A stretch of 53,174 nt of DNA from Microtetraspora niveoalba (GTDB lineage: Bacteria; Actinomycetota; Actinomycetes; Streptosporangiales; Streptosporangiaceae): NCBI RefSeq assembly GCF_001570405.1, contig NZ_BBYM01000048.1, positions 1 through 53,174 on the forward strand, written 5' to 3'. Positions 51,672 through 53,174 of the stretch are shown in pieces. The position numbers and the translations under genes are program-made. Position 1 is the stretch's first letter, and each line of letters starts with the position of its first letter. The notes beneath the pieces are model-generated. The model saw only the letters and a program-made list of their open reading frames with translations, was not told where the DNA came from and did no database searches.

Positions 51672-52185
51672 GGCTGTAGGCCGAGCGGTACGGCAGGCCG
51701 GTCGCGGCCAGGTTCTCGTCGCCGCCCCGGTGGACGATCGTCGCGATGCCCACCACCTCGGCGCCGGCCTCGCGCAGCGCCTCCACGGCGGTCAACACGG
51801 AGCCGCCCGTGGTGGTCGTGTCCTCCACCGCGAGCACGCGGCGTCCCGTCACGTCCGGCCCCTCGATCCTGCGCTGCAGGCCGTGCGCCTTGCCCGCCTT
51901 TCGTACGACGAAGGCGTCCAGCGTGCGGCCGCGGGCGTGCGCGGCGTGCAGCATCGCGGTCGCGACGGGGTCCGCGCCGAGCGTCAGGCCGCCGACCGCG
52001 TCATAGCCGAGGTCCTCGGTCAGGTCGAGCATCACCCGCCCCACCAGGGGAGCCGCCACGCCGTCGAGCGTGATGCGGCGGAGATCGACGTACCAGTCGG
52101 CCTCCTTGCCCGAGGAGAGCACGACCCTGCCGTGCACGACCCCCTTCTTCCTGATCTCGTCAAGCAGCTTCTCGCGGTCGTTCAT
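51643..52185 (-). CDS. pyrE: Orotate phosphoribosyltransferase
   Basis: The 180-residue enzyme forms OMP from orotate and PRPP in pyrimidine synthesis. It shows SSGKEADWYVDLRR, GGLTLGADPVATA, VVRKAGKAHGLQRRIEG and the PRPP-binding RRVLAVEDTTTTGGSVLTA. The length is typical of the actinobacterial form. The last 29 bp overlap the convergent membrane-anchored gene, an unusual tail-to-tail coding overlap. The other pyr genes are not in the window. Confidence 0.95.
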   Translation of the reverse strand: MNDREKLLDEIRKKGVVHGRVVLSSGKEADWYVDLRRITLDGVAAPLVGRVMLDLTEDLGYDAVGGLTLGADPVATAMLHAAHARGRTLDAFVVRKAGKAHGLQRRIEGPDVTGRRVLAVEDTTTTGGSVLTAVEALREAGAEVVGIATIVHRGGDENLAATGLPYRSAYSLSDLGISSP

Positions 52186-52304
52186 GGCGCCCAGCCTACG
52201 AGGTCGCGGCCACCGCTCCGGAGGTAAGGACCTGTCATCGGTTTAGCCCGCACATGGTCGGCGGAATGATGTGCGGGACGACCGAGTGTAATCGCGAGGT
52301 AACA

Positions 52305-53174
52305 ATGAGTGCGGGAACCCGGCAAACCGATGCAGAACTGCTGGACGCGGTGCGGGGCGGCAACGTGTCGGCCTACGCCGCCCTCTTCGATCGCCACGTC
52401 ACCGCGGCCCGCTCGCTGGCCGGCCAGATGGTCGAGGGCGACACAGGGAGCGACACGGGGGGCGACACGGAGGCCGAGGACATCCTCTCCGAGACCTTCG
52501 CGGCCGTGCTCAACGCGATCAGGGGCGGAGGCGGCCCCGAGTCGGCCTTCCGTCCCTACCTCCTGACCGCGCTCCGCCGTACGGCCGCGGGGGAGTGCGA
52601 CGAGGACGAGCTCGGCACGCCCTACGTGGACCCGGCGTACGCGGGACTGGAGCGCACACCGGTCGCGACCGCGTACTTCTCGTTGCCGGAGCGGTGGCGG
52701 ATGGTGCTGTGGCACACCGAGGTGGAGACCTGCGGCGCCAAGGAGATCGCCCCGATGCTCGGCCTGTCGGCGAAAGGGATCGCGACCCTCGCGTTCCGGG
52801 CCAGGGAGGGGCTGCGGCAGGCGTTCCTGCAGATCCACCTCGACGCCGGGCCGCTTCCCGGTTGCGGCGCGATGGTGGAGAAGATGGCGGCCTACGTCCG
52901 GGGCGACCTCGGCCGGAGGGAGACCCGCATGGTGGACGGGCACGTCGCCGACTGCGTCGACTGCCGGACGGTCTTCCTCGAACTGTCCGACGTCGTCCAG
53001 GGGCTGCGGGTCGTCGTCGGCCCGCTCGTCGCCGGTCCCTTCCTCACCGGGTATCTCGCCGCGCTGAACGGCGCGGCGGACGCGGGCGGCGAGGCGCGGG
53101 AGGGCGGCGTTCGCGGGCGGCTGCGGCGGGTGCCGCTCGCGTACTGGGCCGCCGCCGCGGGGGCGGCCACCGCC
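52305..53174 (+). CDS. ECF-type sigma factor fused to a zinc-finger anti-sigma-like region (partial)
   Basis: The frame is open from ATG 52305 to the window end (290 codons, no stop). Residues about 8-100 match sigma region 2 (TDAELLDAVRGGNVSAYAALFDRH; AEDILSETFAAVLNAI). Region 4 follows (about 130-185; LPERWRMVLWHTEVE, MLGLSAKGIATLAFRAREGLRQAF). From about 198 comes a zf-HC2-like finger, HVADCVDC, as in anti-sigma factors. A hydrophobic stretch begins at the very end (LAYWAAAAGAA), probably a membrane helix. So sigma and anti-sigma functions seem joined in one membrane-tethered chain. GDTG-type short repeats (about 48-59) lie inside region 2. GAGGT precedes the ATG. Confidence 0.8.
   Translation, partial: MSAGTRQTDAELLDAVRGGNVSAYAALFDRHVTAARSLAGQMVEGDTGSDTGGDTEAEDILSETFAAVLNAIRGGGGPESAFRPYLLTALRRTAAGECDEDELGTPYVDPAYAGLERTPVATAYFSLPERWRMVLWHTEVETCGAKEIAPMLGLSAKGIATLAFRAREGLRQAFLQIHLDAGPLPGCGAMVEKMAAYVRGDLGRRETRMVDGHVADCVDCRTVFLELSDVVQGLRVVVGPLVAGPFLTGYLAALNGAADAGGEAREGGVRGRLRRVPLAYWAAAAGAATA

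Overview
The window is very GC-rich, with strong G/C third-position bias, many GTG starts and many promoters whose -10 box lies 6-8 nt from the start codon. Together with conservons (CvnA-D), a fused ECF sigma/zinc-finger protein and the purA-DUF3151-fba-DedA-pyrE neighbourhood, this points to a chromosomal segment of a filamentous actinomycete, most likely of the Streptosporangiaceae type. That placement is an inference from gene content. I saw no phage, IS, CRISPR, tRNA or rRNA.

Layout. 1-5 kb: a VOC-fold enzyme, a small unknown gene, and a xylose locus in which a ROK repressor diverges from xylA-xylB, with a visible promoter and operator. 5-12 kb: a DUF998 membrane protein, then two conservons tail to tail. 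The plus-strand one has only CvnA and CvnC; the minus-strand one is a complete A-B-C-D set. 12-16 kb: an SDR, a 1-kb gene-free stretch with a 51-bp minisatellite, and an NfeD-like/flotillin pair. 16-20.5 kb: a membrane protein with a NarL-type two-component pair, and a DHA2-type MFS exporter. 20.5-30.2 kb: a divergent surface-polysaccharide locus (two-domain glycosyltransferase, UDP-GlcNAc 2-epimerase, two GT4 enzymes, a UDP-HexNAc dehydrogenase behind a tiny Cys-Cys upstream ORF, and an anchored DUF4434-like protein).

30-36.7 kb: a degenerate Nudix regulator, YnfA, a GNAT remnant, a DedA-kinase-regulator operon, a HisC-type aminotransferase and an EamA transporter. 36.7-42 kb: a three-part regulator, a MurA-type enzyme, purC and purD. 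42-47 kb: a small Cys-containing ORF before corA, a DUF2785 pseudogene, a TetR/P450/ferredoxin unit and a glycerophosphodiesterase. 47-53 kb: purA with an attenuator-like leader, DUF3151, fba, a second DedA, an anchored extracytoplasmic protein, pyrE, and an ECF sigma/zinc-finger fusion cut by the window end.

The most notable signals are the unbalanced facing conservons, the leaderless Cys-Cys upstream ORF fused to the dehydrogenase start, the possible purA attenuator, repeated short duplications of gene 3' ends, the minisatellite, a cleanly readable internal-deletion pseudogene, and a Cys-type MurA next to a sensor-like regulator.
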